This document shows positions 12,476-24,800 of a stretch of DNA of 64,000 bases, one piece after another; the first letter of the stretch is position 1, and every line of letters begins with the position of its first letter. The stretch comes from Phymatolithon calcareum (taxonomy: Eukaryota; Rhodophyta; Florideophyceae; Hapalidiales). Made by a program: the position numbers and the translations under genes. The stretch is taken from NCBI GenBank assembly GCA_977006965.1, contig OZ345354.1, forward strand, positions 620,001 through 684,000, read 5' to 3'. The notes under the pieces are model-generated. The model was not told the DNA's origin and made no database searches. It saw only the letters and a list, made by a program, of their open reading frames with translations.

Positions 12476-14028
12476 ATGAACACTGTAGTGGGCTCCCCAC
12501 AACTGGTCTCTGATCTCGAAGCGCGATACAGTCTTCGCAACGTGCGCCAACAATGGCTCCGTCTCCACTCCACCTTCACTGCCGTCCGTCTCCTTGGCCC
12601 AATATGCAACACCGACCTCTGTACAATATGCACCGGTGGTGTCCCCTGGAAGATAACTGACGCACACAACGTTTCCATCGGTGTTTCTCTTCTCGTTCAA
12701 GTCGAGGATGTGATCAACATCACCAACTCCGATCCTCGCGCGCCTCGCGCCGCAACTCTCCAAGTCGTTCTCTCCGACGGTAGACAGGAGTTTATCGCCG
12801 TTGAATTCCATCCTCTCCGCGGTCTCGTTGCCCTGCACACCGTGCCAGGCACCAAATTAATTCTTGCCGCGCACACCCGCGTGCGCAGAGGACGTCTCCT
12901 GCTCACGCCGGACTGCATCAAAGTTCTCGGTGGTCCCCCGCAAAACTTGTGGGGCGAAGCCTATGAGCAGCGCAAGCGCGAGGCGTTGCAACGGGTCGGT
13001 CTTCCCGTGCCAGGGGCTTCCACTTTCGATGTCATTGCAGCGGAGGGTCCAGATTCCTCCCCTTCAGCACTTCCCACTATGGGCGGCATTGCGGAAGTCG
13101 CACTCACTAATGACGGATCGCAAAACAATGGACAGGAGGCCGAAAACGATAATCAGAATGATGACGCATTTTGGCAGCAAATCGCCTTCGCGGACATCCC
13201 GATGAGAGAAACCAGCAATGCCACCCATGTGCAATCTCCTTTGCGCCCCGCACCCGCCACATCTCCACCGCTTGCGCAGTCCGCGGCGATGGAACGACCT
13301 GTTCGCACGGCCGCGCCAGATGTACGGACCATGTCGTCATCCGCGCCGATTGTCTTGCCTCCGCCCACCCTGTCCCGGGTGTCCGTGCGACGTCCGCCGA
13401 CCGCAGCGATTGTTGAAGACGTGATCATGGACTCTGAGGATGAAGCCGACCAACTGGCTGGCGCTATACGGCCTGAGAAATGCCCATTGCAATACATAGC
13501 TGACAAACCCAGCAAGCGCAATGGCGACTTGTTTAGTGTATTTCGCGCCTTCTCGCTGCGTAGTCGTATGCACGGTGATGAGCAACGATTTGTGCTGCGC
13601 ATGACCATCGATGATGGGACAGGCATCAGCGAAATGGAACTTGATAAGCGTGCCACGGATAAAGTCACAGGCGGATTGACTAGCCGGCAAATTCTGGAAA
13701 AGAGCAAGAATGAGGAGGAGGGCAGGGCCTTTAAAACAAATGTGCGCTCTACTGTCCGGGCTATGCACGGCTTTGTGAATGTCACGCATCAGTGGGAAGT
13801 TTCGGTCGTTACTGCGGTTACACCGCAACCGGCAGAAGGCATGGTACGTTTAATCCCTTTTTGTTCATCGATTTTCCCATTGGTGAATTGACGGAATAGT
13901 CTGACGGTTGTCTGAGATTGCTGTGCGAGACAGAGCGAATTTTTGAAGAAATACGCAGCGAATGTGGAGTTCAGATGGAGGGAGTATCGCAGCAGGCTTT
14001 AAGCGCTACGGGCGTGTATGCGAAATGA
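12476..14028 (+). CDS. RMI1-like RecQ-mediated genome instability protein
   Basis: RMI1 is the OB-fold scaffold of the Topoisomerase III-RecQ helicase complex that dissolves double Holliday junctions. The N-terminal third shows the RMI1 OB-fold pattern: LLVQVEDVINI, then LQVVLSDGRQEFIAVEF, the P-G-T-K-L-I-L turn and the very characteristic RLLLTPDCIKVLGG. After a Ser/Pro-rich linker a second OB-like domain follows (FVLRMTIDDGTG and downstream). The unspliced frame stops at 13891. I prefer a 56-bp terminal intron (13844-13899, GTACGT...TAG, phase 0), giving join 12476-13843 and 13900-14028, 498 residues, because the added helix SDGCLRLLCETERIF fits an OB-domain C terminus better than the intronic read-through. 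The stop codon overlaps the small hairpin at 14024-14051. It is convergent with the ABC transporter 155 bp away. Confidence 0.75.
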
Positions 14029-14051
14029 AATTTCCGCTTCGTAATTTCATT
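14024..14051. repeat. Hairpin between convergent genes
   Basis: AATGAAATT at 14024-14032 pairs with AATTTCATT at 14043-14051. It overlaps the proposed RMI1 stop codon and lies in the 155-bp spacer between convergent genes, so it may contribute to RNA 3'-end formation. That role is inference. Confidence 0.5.
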
Positions 14052-14183
14052 GTGTTGTGACAGTTGTGATCGCTTCGAACGCCAAGTCGGAAATCTTTCT
14101 CAAAGTTGCGTTGTCGGAGATTCGTGTTTTACAGTCCATACACTAGACTTCTCTTTGAATGCGCCCATGGCTTTCTCAGAATG

Positions 14184-17162
14184 TCAAACGCCATTTGAAG
14201 TAATCGCCCCTTCCTCCTCCTTTTTCTTGCCCTCTATCTTTTCCGTGTCCGTCTGTGCCGCCCACATGGCCGCATACTTTCCTCCCATCACAAGTAGTTC
14301 TGAATGTGTCCCACGCTCAACGATGCGCGCATTGTCCAGCACAATCAGTTCATCAGCCATCATCACCGTTGACAGCCGATGGGCCACAGCGATGGTCGTG
14401 CGACCTTGGCATACGTTGCGCAGATTCGCCTGCATCTCTCTCTCCGTTTCGGAGTCCTATTGTTTTCAATCGCCGTCAAAAAGTTATTAGTATTCTGCTT
14501 TGCGGTCAACATCGTTCAATACAGTGCAAAGTTTGTTGCACTTACCAAAGAAGAGCTGGCTTCGTCCAGCAAAACAATAATCGGAGCTCTGATCACACAC
14601 CTTGCGACCCCAACTCGCTGCTTTTCTCCTCCGGACTGCACACGGAGTCGCATTCAATACTCACGCCAGAGAGTCAGAATCTTTCAGCTCATTACGCAGT
14701 GCGCTTTCGAATAAAACTCAAGACACATACCAAACGAACACCTCGCTCACCAACCACAGTGTCAAGTTGTAGTGGCAAGCTTTCGCAAAATTCGCTGAGT
14801 TCCGCCGCCTTGGCTGCAGTATATATCTCTACATCCGAGGCACCAATCTTTCCGTACGATATGTTGTATCGCAACGTTTTGTTAAACAAAGACGTTTCTT
14901 GCGACACGACACCAAACAATCTGCGAAGAGACTGTTGAGTAAAATTTCGAATGTCAACGCCGTCAATGGTAACAGAGCCCTCATCAGGGTCGTACAGTCT
15001 CATGCAAATTCGGATGAGAGTACTACTCGCAGCAATTTCCAACGCCGCATGCAATCCACCGCTCAGTTAGAATATGCTCTTCATGAAAGCATTAACGATG
15101 TATGCATGTGAGGGGCTTACCTTTTGCCAGACCCTGCGAAATAATGTTACACATAACAGAGACAAACCGAGACATTAGTCTCAGCCTTCTAGCTCGGTGT
15201 CGCTCGCACATAACGTCCGCTGAACTTACCTGAGGCCCCAACAATACCGAGCATACGGCCAGGTCGCACTGTGAAACTGATATTCTGAATTCCGCCATTA
15301 GCACGGTTATCCGCCTTGTACAAAAAACTCACATTGTTAAACGCGATTTCCCCCTTTTGTTTCGATATTAAATCCTTTTCTGAAACATGTACGGGCACAG
15401 CATCCTCGCGGTCTACAACCTCTGAGTGGGTTTCGAACAGCTTGATGCATTTTTCAATGTTCGTCCCAGCCCTTACGATTATTCGGTATGACGTCCCCAA
15501 AAACTGTGGATGGCATAATAAGTCAGTTGCTTGTTCCGCAACTATGTCTACATCCACAAGAATAGGCTTAACGTACCGAGAGTGGCATAAACAGCTGTGC
15601 AATGTATGCATTGATTAGCACAAAATCACCAGGAGAAAGACGGCCTCTTGCAGCCCCGATGGCCGCCAGACAAAGAGAAATCGAAACCCCAGCTGTACGA
15701 ATGAAAGACTGACCGAAATTCAGGAGGCCCAGAGAGGTACGCAGCTTTACGTTCAAGTCCAGATATTCTTGTTGCAAGGAACTGTACGATTCGACTTCGT
15801 ACTCCTCCATGCCAAACATCTTGACTGTTTCATAATTGATCAGTGTGTCCACGGCCTAAGACGGAACGCATCATGTAGACAGTCGAGAATTTGCATCAAG
15901 TTAGACAAATATTCCACTTTCGCTTTCGCGTCACATAGGTTGAAAATGTAGAACGTAGATTAGCCTACTTTTTCTGTTATGCGCAAGACGAGCGGGACAA
16001 TTCCGTAGAAGAATATGAAACGTAACACATTTTGACAAGCGTTAGAACAAACCAATTTGTGATTGATTTTGCGGGAAAGGAGCATTCCGCTTGCGTACCA
16101 GACACAGCATTGTCGGCATTAATGAGTTGTCGCCTCACTCGAATTCTTTGCTCGGTCACGGTCTTGGTATACCAAGCGTATAAAACGACGGAGCAAAATG
16201 TGACTACAGCAATGGCGGGTGTCCCCAAGTGCAAGAAAATAGCCGTCACCAATACCGCTTCCAACATCCTTCAAAGCAAAAAGCAGAGCAAATTGAAAAT
16301 CGAGTTAGCGATGAGAACATCGACTACAACCATAGCTCAGAGGGCATGCGTGAACCTACGTTGGGGCCAGAGTGAAGAGAAATGTGTTCATGAGCGTATC
16401 GATACTATCTGCTCCGCGATCCATGATGCGATTAACTTCACCAGTTTTTCGTCGTATGTGATAGGACAAATCGAGATGCTGCAAATGTCGAAAAACATTG
16501 ACACTGAACCGCTTCGTATTTTCCGAGGAAACCATGGCGTACGTGACCGAACGCAATGCACCAAACAGAGCGCCGAACGTTTGTCCCACGCAGAACAGCA
16601 AAACGGCCGCCAACGGAATGACAGCCTGGTCCGCTGGTTTCATGGCGTTGTTCGCCAAGGTATCCACAGCCCACTTCAGAGCGAGTGGTGGAAGCAGATA
16701 GGCCAATTTCGCAAGAACAATACAGGAAAATGAAAAGGCTGCTAAGACCCGAAGTCTAAAAGTTTGCGGGATTATGTACGGCCCGATGAAGCGAAACATT
16801 CGACGCCATTCAATGTTCTGAGAGTAGATATCGTCTGTGGAACCGGTCGCATTTTCAGCTACAGATGTTGCTTGAGCAGGTGCCGGTGTTTGAAGATTGA
16901 CCGAAACGGACTTGTTCGCTTGCGGCGACTGGTTTGGCAATAACGGAGTTGACTCACTGGGAGTTGCTCCTGGAGGCATAGTTGCGGACGAGTGTGGGAT
17001 CTTTGCACGATAAACGCGACGCCGTGCAGAGACGCAACGCTGAAATGGTACCGCCGCTCTTAACGCAGATCTGGGGGTTGGGGATGCAGACGTGCTAAAA
17101 GAGGGAGAATAGCTCCAGCTCAGCAGTTGTGACTGTAACGTCCCTATTTGCACAACCATCAT
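14184..17162 (-). CDS. Atm1/ABCB7-type mitochondrial half ABC transporter
   Basis: Atm1-class half transporters export a glutathione-linked sulfur compound from mitochondria for cytosolic Fe-S assembly. Proposed minus-strand exons: 17162-16360, 16268-16099, a candidate 5-nt microexon 15973-15969, 15855-15577, 15503-15230, a 13-nt microexon 15133-15121, 15025-14731, 14635-14546 and 14456-14184; all phases agree and the product is about 733 residues. The N terminus is Ser/Arg-rich and nearly free of acidic residues for 60 residues, as in mitochondrial presequences. Diagnostic segments are [33 protein letters not shown] and the junction MPLS/FLGTSYR. The nucleotide-binding domain has Walker A GASGSGKSS split over three exons, signature SGGEKQRV, Walker [14 protein letters not shown] and H-loop VAHRLST. 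HMT1/ABCB6 is the main alternative. The exon 2 to 3 junction is the least certain. Confidence 0.82.
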
Positions 17163-19183
17163 AGGATTGGACGGAAAGATTGCACATTCCAGAGGAAGAA
17201 AACGTATACAGTGCAGTACAGTGTTGTATATTTGCCACTGGAGCTAAAGGAAATTTTTTCTCTTGATCTTCACCTCCAGACACGACATTCTTACAGTTGT
17301 TCGCCTCATGTACGATCTGATGAGGCATACAACTGTATGATACAAATGACGTGTCTGAACATTAGATCGCGGGAAAAAATTTCCGGCTTGGAAATATCCA
17401 ATGATAATCCCTCATTCGCCGGAATCTATTTCTTGTGACCAATCATACTCCTTTCCGTAGAGATTGTAGAAATTGAGACTCTGCTGCAGCCACGGCTGCG
17501 TTCCGTAAAGCGTTGGCATCTTGTTTCAGCTGTGGCCGTGGTCGACTCTCTTTCTTGCGGGTTTTCAGAGCTACGAATTTTCTGGAGTACATTACAGTAT
17601 CCTGCAGGGGACCTCTAGGATGTCCCCAAAACTGGACTCATTGCGCTACTCGCGTCAAATGTTACACTTGATTAAATTACAGATCTGAGGGTCTGCGTTT
17701 ACTCTTTGCTAAACAGGGTATTTTCAAAATTTCGAGACATTAATCGCGCATTTGGGAGTGCTAAAAGCAAGCCCGCAGTTTTCCTGGGTTCTAAAGAATA
17801 TGAGTATTCAGTGTGGCTCGCTCTCCAACTTTTCCAATTCTGTCCACTTCCATCACGTCCGTATTGGCGTTATCGCCGCGATAGATATAATGAAGCTGCT
17901 TCTCACTAAAGAATTAAAAAAAGTACGTTTTAGATAGGCTTCGAGCGATAGAAATTTGCCCAACCTGACTGCAGACTTTTCACTTTTCGACAGAACAGAC
18001 TTTTGCGTTCTCAGACGGACAAGGGGCGCTACCAACTGCTGGGGAAGACGGACTATCCGGAGGGTGGGATAGTTCGCATGTCATTGGTGGATCGATATCG
18101 CCTGTACAGATTAATCCCTGGGTCTGCCACCAACTCAATGTGGCATTCTTCGCTCGTAAGCCTTCCTACCGCCAGTTTGTCCCCATGCGATTCGAACTAT
18201 GTGCCCTGCTACTGGGAATGGGCGTTGCGCCTGATCGGCTTGCGCGCGAAGGGCCATACATTTTAGCTTGCAAGCTTGGCGCGATTGTCTCTGACACTGC
18301 AAGCAAAAGTTGCACATATTCGCTGTTACATCGGCGCATCTATCATTCCGGTCGTCATCGAATCAAGCCGGCGAGCGAGTCGTACATCAGGTGATTTACG
18401 ACATTACGCGCGCCGGTGCTGGCGCCACGTCGAACCTCTTGCATTTACGTGGCTCCAATAGAGCTCGATTGTTTGTTTACCAGCCGCCCACCCTGACAAT
18501 GTAGAAGGTCTTGAACTCAACCTGGTGGGACTCTGATCCTAAGGTTGCGGGCGGTTGGTACCCGTGCCTATTAATGGGCCAGTGCGGTTGATGCGCAGCC
18601 CCGGGGGATGGATCTTAAGGTTGTCGGGCTTTGGATGTCCGGACCTAGGAACGGGGCAATAGGGAGAGTGCGTGCCGCTGGAGATCCTGTCCGTCCAACA
18701 GTGCGGTTCCGCAGAGCTAGAGCTCTAGCTCGGATCACGCGAGGTCCTGCTACCAAGTTTGACGACCATCGCTGCTGTCGACTAAGAAGGTAAAGGCCGT
18801 TGCCGCTACGCGCGCACCGCATCGCCAAGCCTTACTTCTGGGTATCCCGCCCCGCGTCCCGAGAAAGCTTTCTCCGCCATGGCGCAACATCACGCAAGTA
18901 TCACTAAACATACCGTTCTTAGCGAACTACAAGCGCCGTGGGAGTTGGCAACCTCAAAGTTCCATTTTGCTGCGTGGGATCAAAAATCGAATTTATCATA
19001 CGCTGAAGATAAGCCCATCATAAGATACTTTAAATTTTGAAAAAATTGAGCAGAATGGACGACGGCCATACTTGTAATTTCGATGAGCTGCCACATGTGG
19101 CAGCACTGTGCAAAGCGAACTTTTATTTGCTCAAACAGGATACTTGCTTACTCATCGGTTCCGCCGTCACGGTGGCCATCGAG
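17163..19183. other. Spacer between divergent genes
   Basis: Two kilobases between the ABC transporter start and the WD40 gene. No gene is convincing. A plus-strand frame near 18140-18394 reads partly protein-like (RFELCALLLGMGVAPDRLAR) but has no partners and may be a relic. An 18-bp perfect palindrome GAGCTAGAGCTCTAGCTC lies at 18714-18731. Promoters of both flanking genes must lie here; I cannot place them. Confidence 0.45.
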
Positions 19184-20595
19184 ATGGAGACAAATGGTCA
19201 TGGCAATGGCCTGGATGAAATTCATACAACCGACGCTGCCGCCCCTGACGACGAAACTAACATGGACGATGATTTACCCGTTGTTCGTGAAGAAGATGCA
19301 GAGCAGGTGATTATTCTTGACCAACAAGGTACAGTCCTACTTTTGTATCTATCGCATTTTCGCGCTGAGTTCAATACGCTAACGTAATATTTCGCTTCTC
19401 CACGTAACAATCCGAAGACCGTAAAGATGTCGTTGATGAAGATGGCGAAGTGCTTGACAATGACTCCAGCATGCAAGCTGTAGATAGCGACGTCACAGAA
19501 AAAGACGAAATGGAAGATGTGGTCGATAATGCTCTCTTCGTGTTACGCAAGCATTCCTCGGAAACAGTCGCCATAGATTCCAACCCCACCGACTTGAACT
19601 TAATTGCATCGGGCGGATGCGACGACAGAGCTATTCTCTGGGATATCGAAAAACGCACAGATCTTGTCGAATTAGATGGTCAAGGAGAATCCGTCTCAAC
19701 CGTCGCTTTTAGTCATGACGGAAAGTTCTTGGGAATAGGCTCTGAGAACGGTGCAATATCGATAATGTTTCTACAAGGTGCCCAAGCACCACAGTCAGTC
19801 TTGGATGGGCCGTCTGACGCTATCTCATTTTTGTCCTGGCACCCAAGAGGCCCGGTGCTTCTTGCTGGTTCCAATGACAAAACTGCATATATGTGGAATG
19901 CGAGCAAAGGTCTCTTTATGATGGCATTTGCAGGACATGAAGATGCAATAACATCAGGATTTTTCAGCGGCGACGGCAAGAAAGTTGTAACTGCTTCTAG
20001 TGACAGTTCAATACGCGTTTGGAATCCCACGACGGGTACCACACTAGTGCGTATTCAAGCAAACCAGCCAGGTATTGGAAACACTTTCCATGCTGCTGAT
20101 ATTCATTGTCTCGCAATGGGATTTCCGGATACACAACTGTCAATGATTGTTGCATCTGGCTGCGCTGCTGGTGCCGTCTATGTTTCAAACATTGAAACGG
20201 GACAGGTCTTGGCTCGACTGCCCGATCACGGCGATGGTGTTGAAACCTTGGCGTTTTCTCCTTCTACGTTCAGACCCTTGCTACTTGCAAGTGCAGGCGG
20301 AGATGGAACTATTCGGGTGCGAGATATGGAGGCTGGGGCTGAGAGATGCTCGTTTTCTCACTCGCATATCGTCACAAAGGTCAAATGGCATCCTTCTGAA
20401 CCAGTCCTAATTTCATCAAATTCCGAGGGAACAATTTGTGTGTGGAACGCACTGACGGGAGAAAAGAAGACAGAATTCACGGGACACAGGGACTTTGTAA
20501 CTGATTTTTGTTTTACAGGGGGAGGTCAGTTCATTGCCTCAACTTCTGGAGATAGCACTGTCCGAGTGTTCGATCTGCGGCCGTTTTTGAAATAG
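19184..20595 (+). CDS. AAMP/Sqt1-like WD40 repeat protein
   Basis: A beta-propeller scaffold protein; yeast Sqt1 is a ribosome-assembly chaperone and animal AAMP is its closest relative. Exon 1 ends at 19328, an 89-bp GT-AG intron follows (19329-19417, phase 1) and exon 2 runs 19418-20595. The N terminus is strongly acidic, typical of this subfamily, followed by about seven to eight WD repeats with clear blocks such as SGGCDDRAILWDI, GSNDKTAYMWNA, ASSDSSIRVWNP and STSGDSTVRVFDL at the C terminus. I start at the ATG at 19184 (METNGHG), after which acidic sequence begins; in-frame ATGs at 19037 and 19055 would add up to 49 residues that do not look conserved. It converges on uS9m with 51 bp between stop codons. 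Confidence 0.8.
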
Positions 20596-20646
20596 TTATA
20601 ATCCACAAAACTGTACTGTTGAACATACGTAAAGTGCTGTACTTAT

Positions 20647-21414
20647 TTAACGTTTCACCCATTGGAACGACTTTCGAGCCTTCTTCCTGCCATATTTCTT
20701 GCTTTCGACAACCCTGCTATCACGCGTAAGCAAACCATCCGCCTTTAAAGATTTGCGCCAATCCGGATTCCATTTTTGCAATGCACGCGCGACTCCATGT
20801 CGCAATGCCTCCGCCTGCCCGGTATTCCCACCTCCCGAAATTGAGCATTCCATGCTCATGAGCCCCGACTTTCCAACAATAAACAATGGTCGCATTATTT
20901 GATCTCGATGATCGATTCTGGGAAAATAATCCACCCAGTCCTTGCCATTGACCACGACACTACCAGTACCTTCACGAAGCCACACTCGGGCTACGCTCGA
21001 TTTTCGCTTCCCAACCGCAAATGCGTAACCATTCTCGTCGACTTCTCTTACATACACCGGTTTCGGTGCCTCTGACTGGCGTTTTCGCCAGTACTGCTTG
21101 TCTTCGCTTAGTTCATCATGTCCAACAGTTGCCAATGGATGCTCGTGTGGATTCAGCGGATCTGGCAGTTCTTCATCTTCCAATGGCGTCTCTGGCTTCG
21201 TCCCAGAGAGTCCGCGATCCCAATGCCTCATTGATTTTCTTCGCCATCCTATCGGGACAGGTGCTCTGGGCATCCATGGTTGAGTTGTGGAAAACGCAAT
21301 GTTAGTGCAGCCGCGCAACTGCTCGCGAAACAGGCTCCGTTCGCTTGGCATAAACGAGGATCGAAGCCATGCTTTGCTCGGAGCTCCTAGACGCTTCAGT
21401 AGCCTGGACGACAT
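20647..21414 (-). CDS. Mitochondrial small-subunit ribosomal protein uS9 (S9)
   Basis: Component of the small ribosomal subunit near the decoding site; the C-terminal tail reaches the P-site tRNA. The core shows AVGKRKSSVARVWLREGTG, VNGKDWVDYFPR, a Gly-rich GGGNTGQAEALRHGVARAL segment, and the invariant ending ESKKYGRKKARKSFQWVKR, in which the basic tail with terminal Lys-Arg is intact. I start at 21414, where MSSRLLKRLGAP begins a basic, acid-poor presequence consistent with mitochondrial import (255 residues). The frame is open upstream to 21543, but that part does not resemble a presequence. A plastid target is less likely because plastid S9 is usually plastid-encoded in red algae. Confidence 0.88.
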   Translation of the reverse strand: MSSRLLKRLGAPSKAWLRSSFMPSERSLFREQLRGCTNIAFSTTQPWMPRAPVPIGWRRKSMRHWDRGLSGTKPETPLEDEELPDPLNPHEHPLATVGHDELSEDKQYWRKRQSEAPKPVYVREVDENGYAFAVGKRKSSVARVWLREGTGSVVVNGKDWVDYFPRIDHRDQIMRPLFIVGKSGLMSMECSISGGGNTGQAEALRHGVARALQKWNPDWRKSLKADGLLTRDSRVVESKKYGRKKARKSFQWVKR

Positions 21415-21842
21415 GGCCACTGAGCAAATATTCGCTGGGAAAGCGGCCACTGGGCAGGCCCAACCTGCTCGTGGACATCGACCGATGTGGCAAAGAATTG
21501 ATTTATGGTCCGCAGCATCATACAACACGGACGCGGATCCCAATCTTCCTGCGATATGACAGTATTTGTTTTTCGGTTAAAAAGGTGAGTAATTCAGATA
21601 AATTTTCCCCATTGTTTTAGTGTTGCGGACCTCGTTTTCATCTTCACGGACAGTACAGTATCAGGGATTGGCGTTTCTCCGCTCCCCCAGCAGCCTAACT
21701 CGGCAAGCCGCGGATGTGGAAGCCCTCAAGAAACACAAAGGGCGTGCACGCGAAAGGTCAGGGTGACTGCAGTCGCTCTTAAGCCAGCTTTTTTGCAACG
21801 TTTAAACTTGAGTTATTTTTACTGTGTATCAATTGCTCAGGA
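21415..21842. promoter_or_regulatory. Divergent intergenic region
   Basis: About 430 bp separates the divergent starts of uS9m and the UvrD-type helicase, so it should contain both promoters. No TATA-like box or other element is distinctive enough to name. Confidence 0.4.
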
Positions 21843-24800
21843 ATGAACGACGATACCCTACTTTTTGCGAACATGTCTGGTGGATTTTCTTCAATTCGCC
21901 GATGCGCCCTGCGCCGGTCTTGCCTCTGTGTTTCAAGGATGTCAGCAGGAGAAGATGGTGTATCATCTCTGGATAAGCTGCGATCCATGCAGCAATCGAT
22001 AATGAGGAGGAGAAGAGGAGTTGCACGAGAAATCAGTACTTCAAGCGAACCCCTTGAGTTAGAACCTTCCACATCAGAGACTGGCACGCAGACCAGCACT
22101 CCGCCCGCTTCCAAACATGAGGCTCTAAAAAGCATTGAGCAAAAAAACCCTCCTCGGAAGCGGGGAAGACCACCAAAGGATAAGGTTCAGGGAAAATCTC
22201 ACTCTGCAGCCGCAGTTCCTCGTTTTTTGAATCAAGTTGCGTCAAGAGGTGGGTCGCGATCGGAAGACGCCATGGTACCCCTTGACAAGCAATCTGAAAA
22301 TCAGGCCCCTTTTCTCAGTGCACGGGAGTCTGCCAATGGCGGTAACATTTTCAATTTTGATGACATTCTGTCTGGTCAAGCGCGCAAGCGGACTATTACT
22401 GGGACTCCTGGAGGAGTCGATTGCTTCTTAGAAAAACGCGACGGTACGCTTCCTATTCTCCACAGAAAAAAAGGGAAAGAAGTCGCTACCGCTGATCCCG
22501 TTCTTATTCGAATTCCTCCGCTGAGCGAGTTCATAGCCCCTGTTCCGTTCAACAAAAGCCCTTGGTTCCTTCCGAGAGCGAATTGTCTTCCTCCTATTGA
22601 ATTCACAACATCCAATGTGGAAGTGACAGCCGACGAAGAGTGCCCTCGAGAGTTGGAGAATATTCTTGAAGCTCTTAATCCGCAGCAAAGGGCTGCGGTA
22701 ACCCTGGACGATAAAAAAGCTTGTCTGGTTCTAGCAGGACCAGGATCTGGCAAAACCCGAGTTTTAACCCACCGGGCAGCCTATCTTGTACGACGACACA
22801 AATTGCCGCCGCATCGTATTCTGGCTGTGACATTCACCAACAAGGCTGCGGATGAAATGAAAAATCGGTTGTGTACTCTCCTTGCGCAAGAACCTGGCGA
22901 TGGGTCGTGGTCCTCATTCACAAACAATGATTTTGTGGTCGGAACATTCCATTCTATTTGTGCTCGACTTTTGCGAACACATGGAGCTTGTATTGGGATT
23001 GACCCGAATTTTCAGATTTGCGATGCATCTGATGCTCGCCAAGTCGTTCAATTCATCATGAAGAATGCGTCCTCTTCCGCGCAGTCTGATAGCGTCGCAA
23101 ATAAGGCGGCGATAATCACCACGATGATATCGAAGCTGAAAAACAACGGTGAAAAAGAAATGGAGAAAAGAATGCCTCCTCACTTCTTCCGAGAAGTTAC
23201 TCAATACCGAGCCTTGTACGACAGAAAACTGCGCGATATGAATCAGCTTGATTTCGATGACCTTCTACTGGAGACGCGGCGCATGCTTGATGAGTCGCCA
23301 GAAGTACTGGAAGAATTGAATAACAGATATTTGCATGTTCTGGTGGATGAGTGGCAAGATACCAATTCTGTCCAGTTCGACATCGTGACGGCATTGGCGA
23401 AGAAACATGGCAACTTGTTTGTTGTAGGAGATGCGGATCAGTCGATTTATAAATTCCGTGGGGCGGATATTCGCAACGTCACAAGGTTTTCCGAAACCTT
23501 TCCCAGTGCCCAAACTGTTGCTCTTGAAGAAAATTACAGATCTACGGGGTGCATCGTCAGTGCTGCGCAGTCTGTAATCGAAGGTAATCGAGATCGTCCA
23601 AACAAACCGATGCGAACATCAAACGCGTTTGGAAGCCAAGTAATGGTATGCAAGGCGAACGATGGACGCGCAGAAGCGTCATATATTGTATCAAGGATAC
23701 GAGAACTGATGAAAACCAAGAAGATTAAATCTCTATCCGAAGTTGCAGTTCTTTATCGAATGAATGCGCAAAGTCGACTGGTTGAAGAAGCGTTCATCAA
23801 TGCGTCAATGCAATACCGTCTTATTGCGGGAACCCGCTTCTACGACAGGCAAGAGGTGAAAGATGTGATAAGCTATGTTCGGTTGCTTGTTAATCCAATG
23901 GATGATATGGCGTTATTGCGTGCAATTAATACTCCCCCTCGCGGTATCGGTAAGAAGACGGTGGAAGTGTTACAAGAGATCTCCGCAGCCCAGGACGTTT
24001 CGATTCTTCAAGCTTTGGAGAATTTGTGTAAGGTGGATGTCTCTGAATCTGCAGAAGATGAGGACATAACCACTCTGCGCAAGGGTGCTTTGAAAAAATT
24101 GGCAGAATTTCTGTTTATTATCGAAAAGCTTCGGGCACAATTTGGGAGCACTGTCCTTATGGCATCCAAAAGTGCTGAGAAAGGCAAAGCAACTGCAGCA
24201 GATGTCATCGAAATGGTGATAGAATTAACGGACTACAAAACTTACTTGGAGAAGAGGTCATTGTCGGCAGGCACAAAAGAAATCAACAAGTTCGAAGAGA
24301 GATGGCGGAATATTGAAGAATTGGAAGCGGCAGCTTCTCGATATTCAACCCTTACAGAATTTATGGAAAGCGTTTCTCTGTTGAGTAAGCCGGCAGACAG
24401 TGAAGCAGAGGAGGACCCCGCCTCTGAGCGTCGGCAACCGCAAGCCGTTTCGTTGATGACTATGCATGCTGGCAAAGGATTAGAATTCACTGCTGTGTTC
24501 ATTACAGGAGTCGAGGACGGACTTCTTCCCATGATGAGGCGCGGCTCAGAAGACGATGAAGCTGAAAACATTGCGGAAGAACGACGACTTGCGTATGTTG
24601 CGATGACTCGTGCCAAGCAATATTTGACATTGTCTTGGCGTGCTCGCAGTCTTGTGTTTGCGACTGTGAAAGGACCCTACTGGCGTGATTCGAAGCCGTC
24701 TCGATTTTTACAAGTTATTCCAGGTAGTCTCGTGAAGCAAGCAGAATATCCTGCTCCACGAATAGGGGGCCGTCTTTCCAGAAGGCTATCTGAGGAGGTA

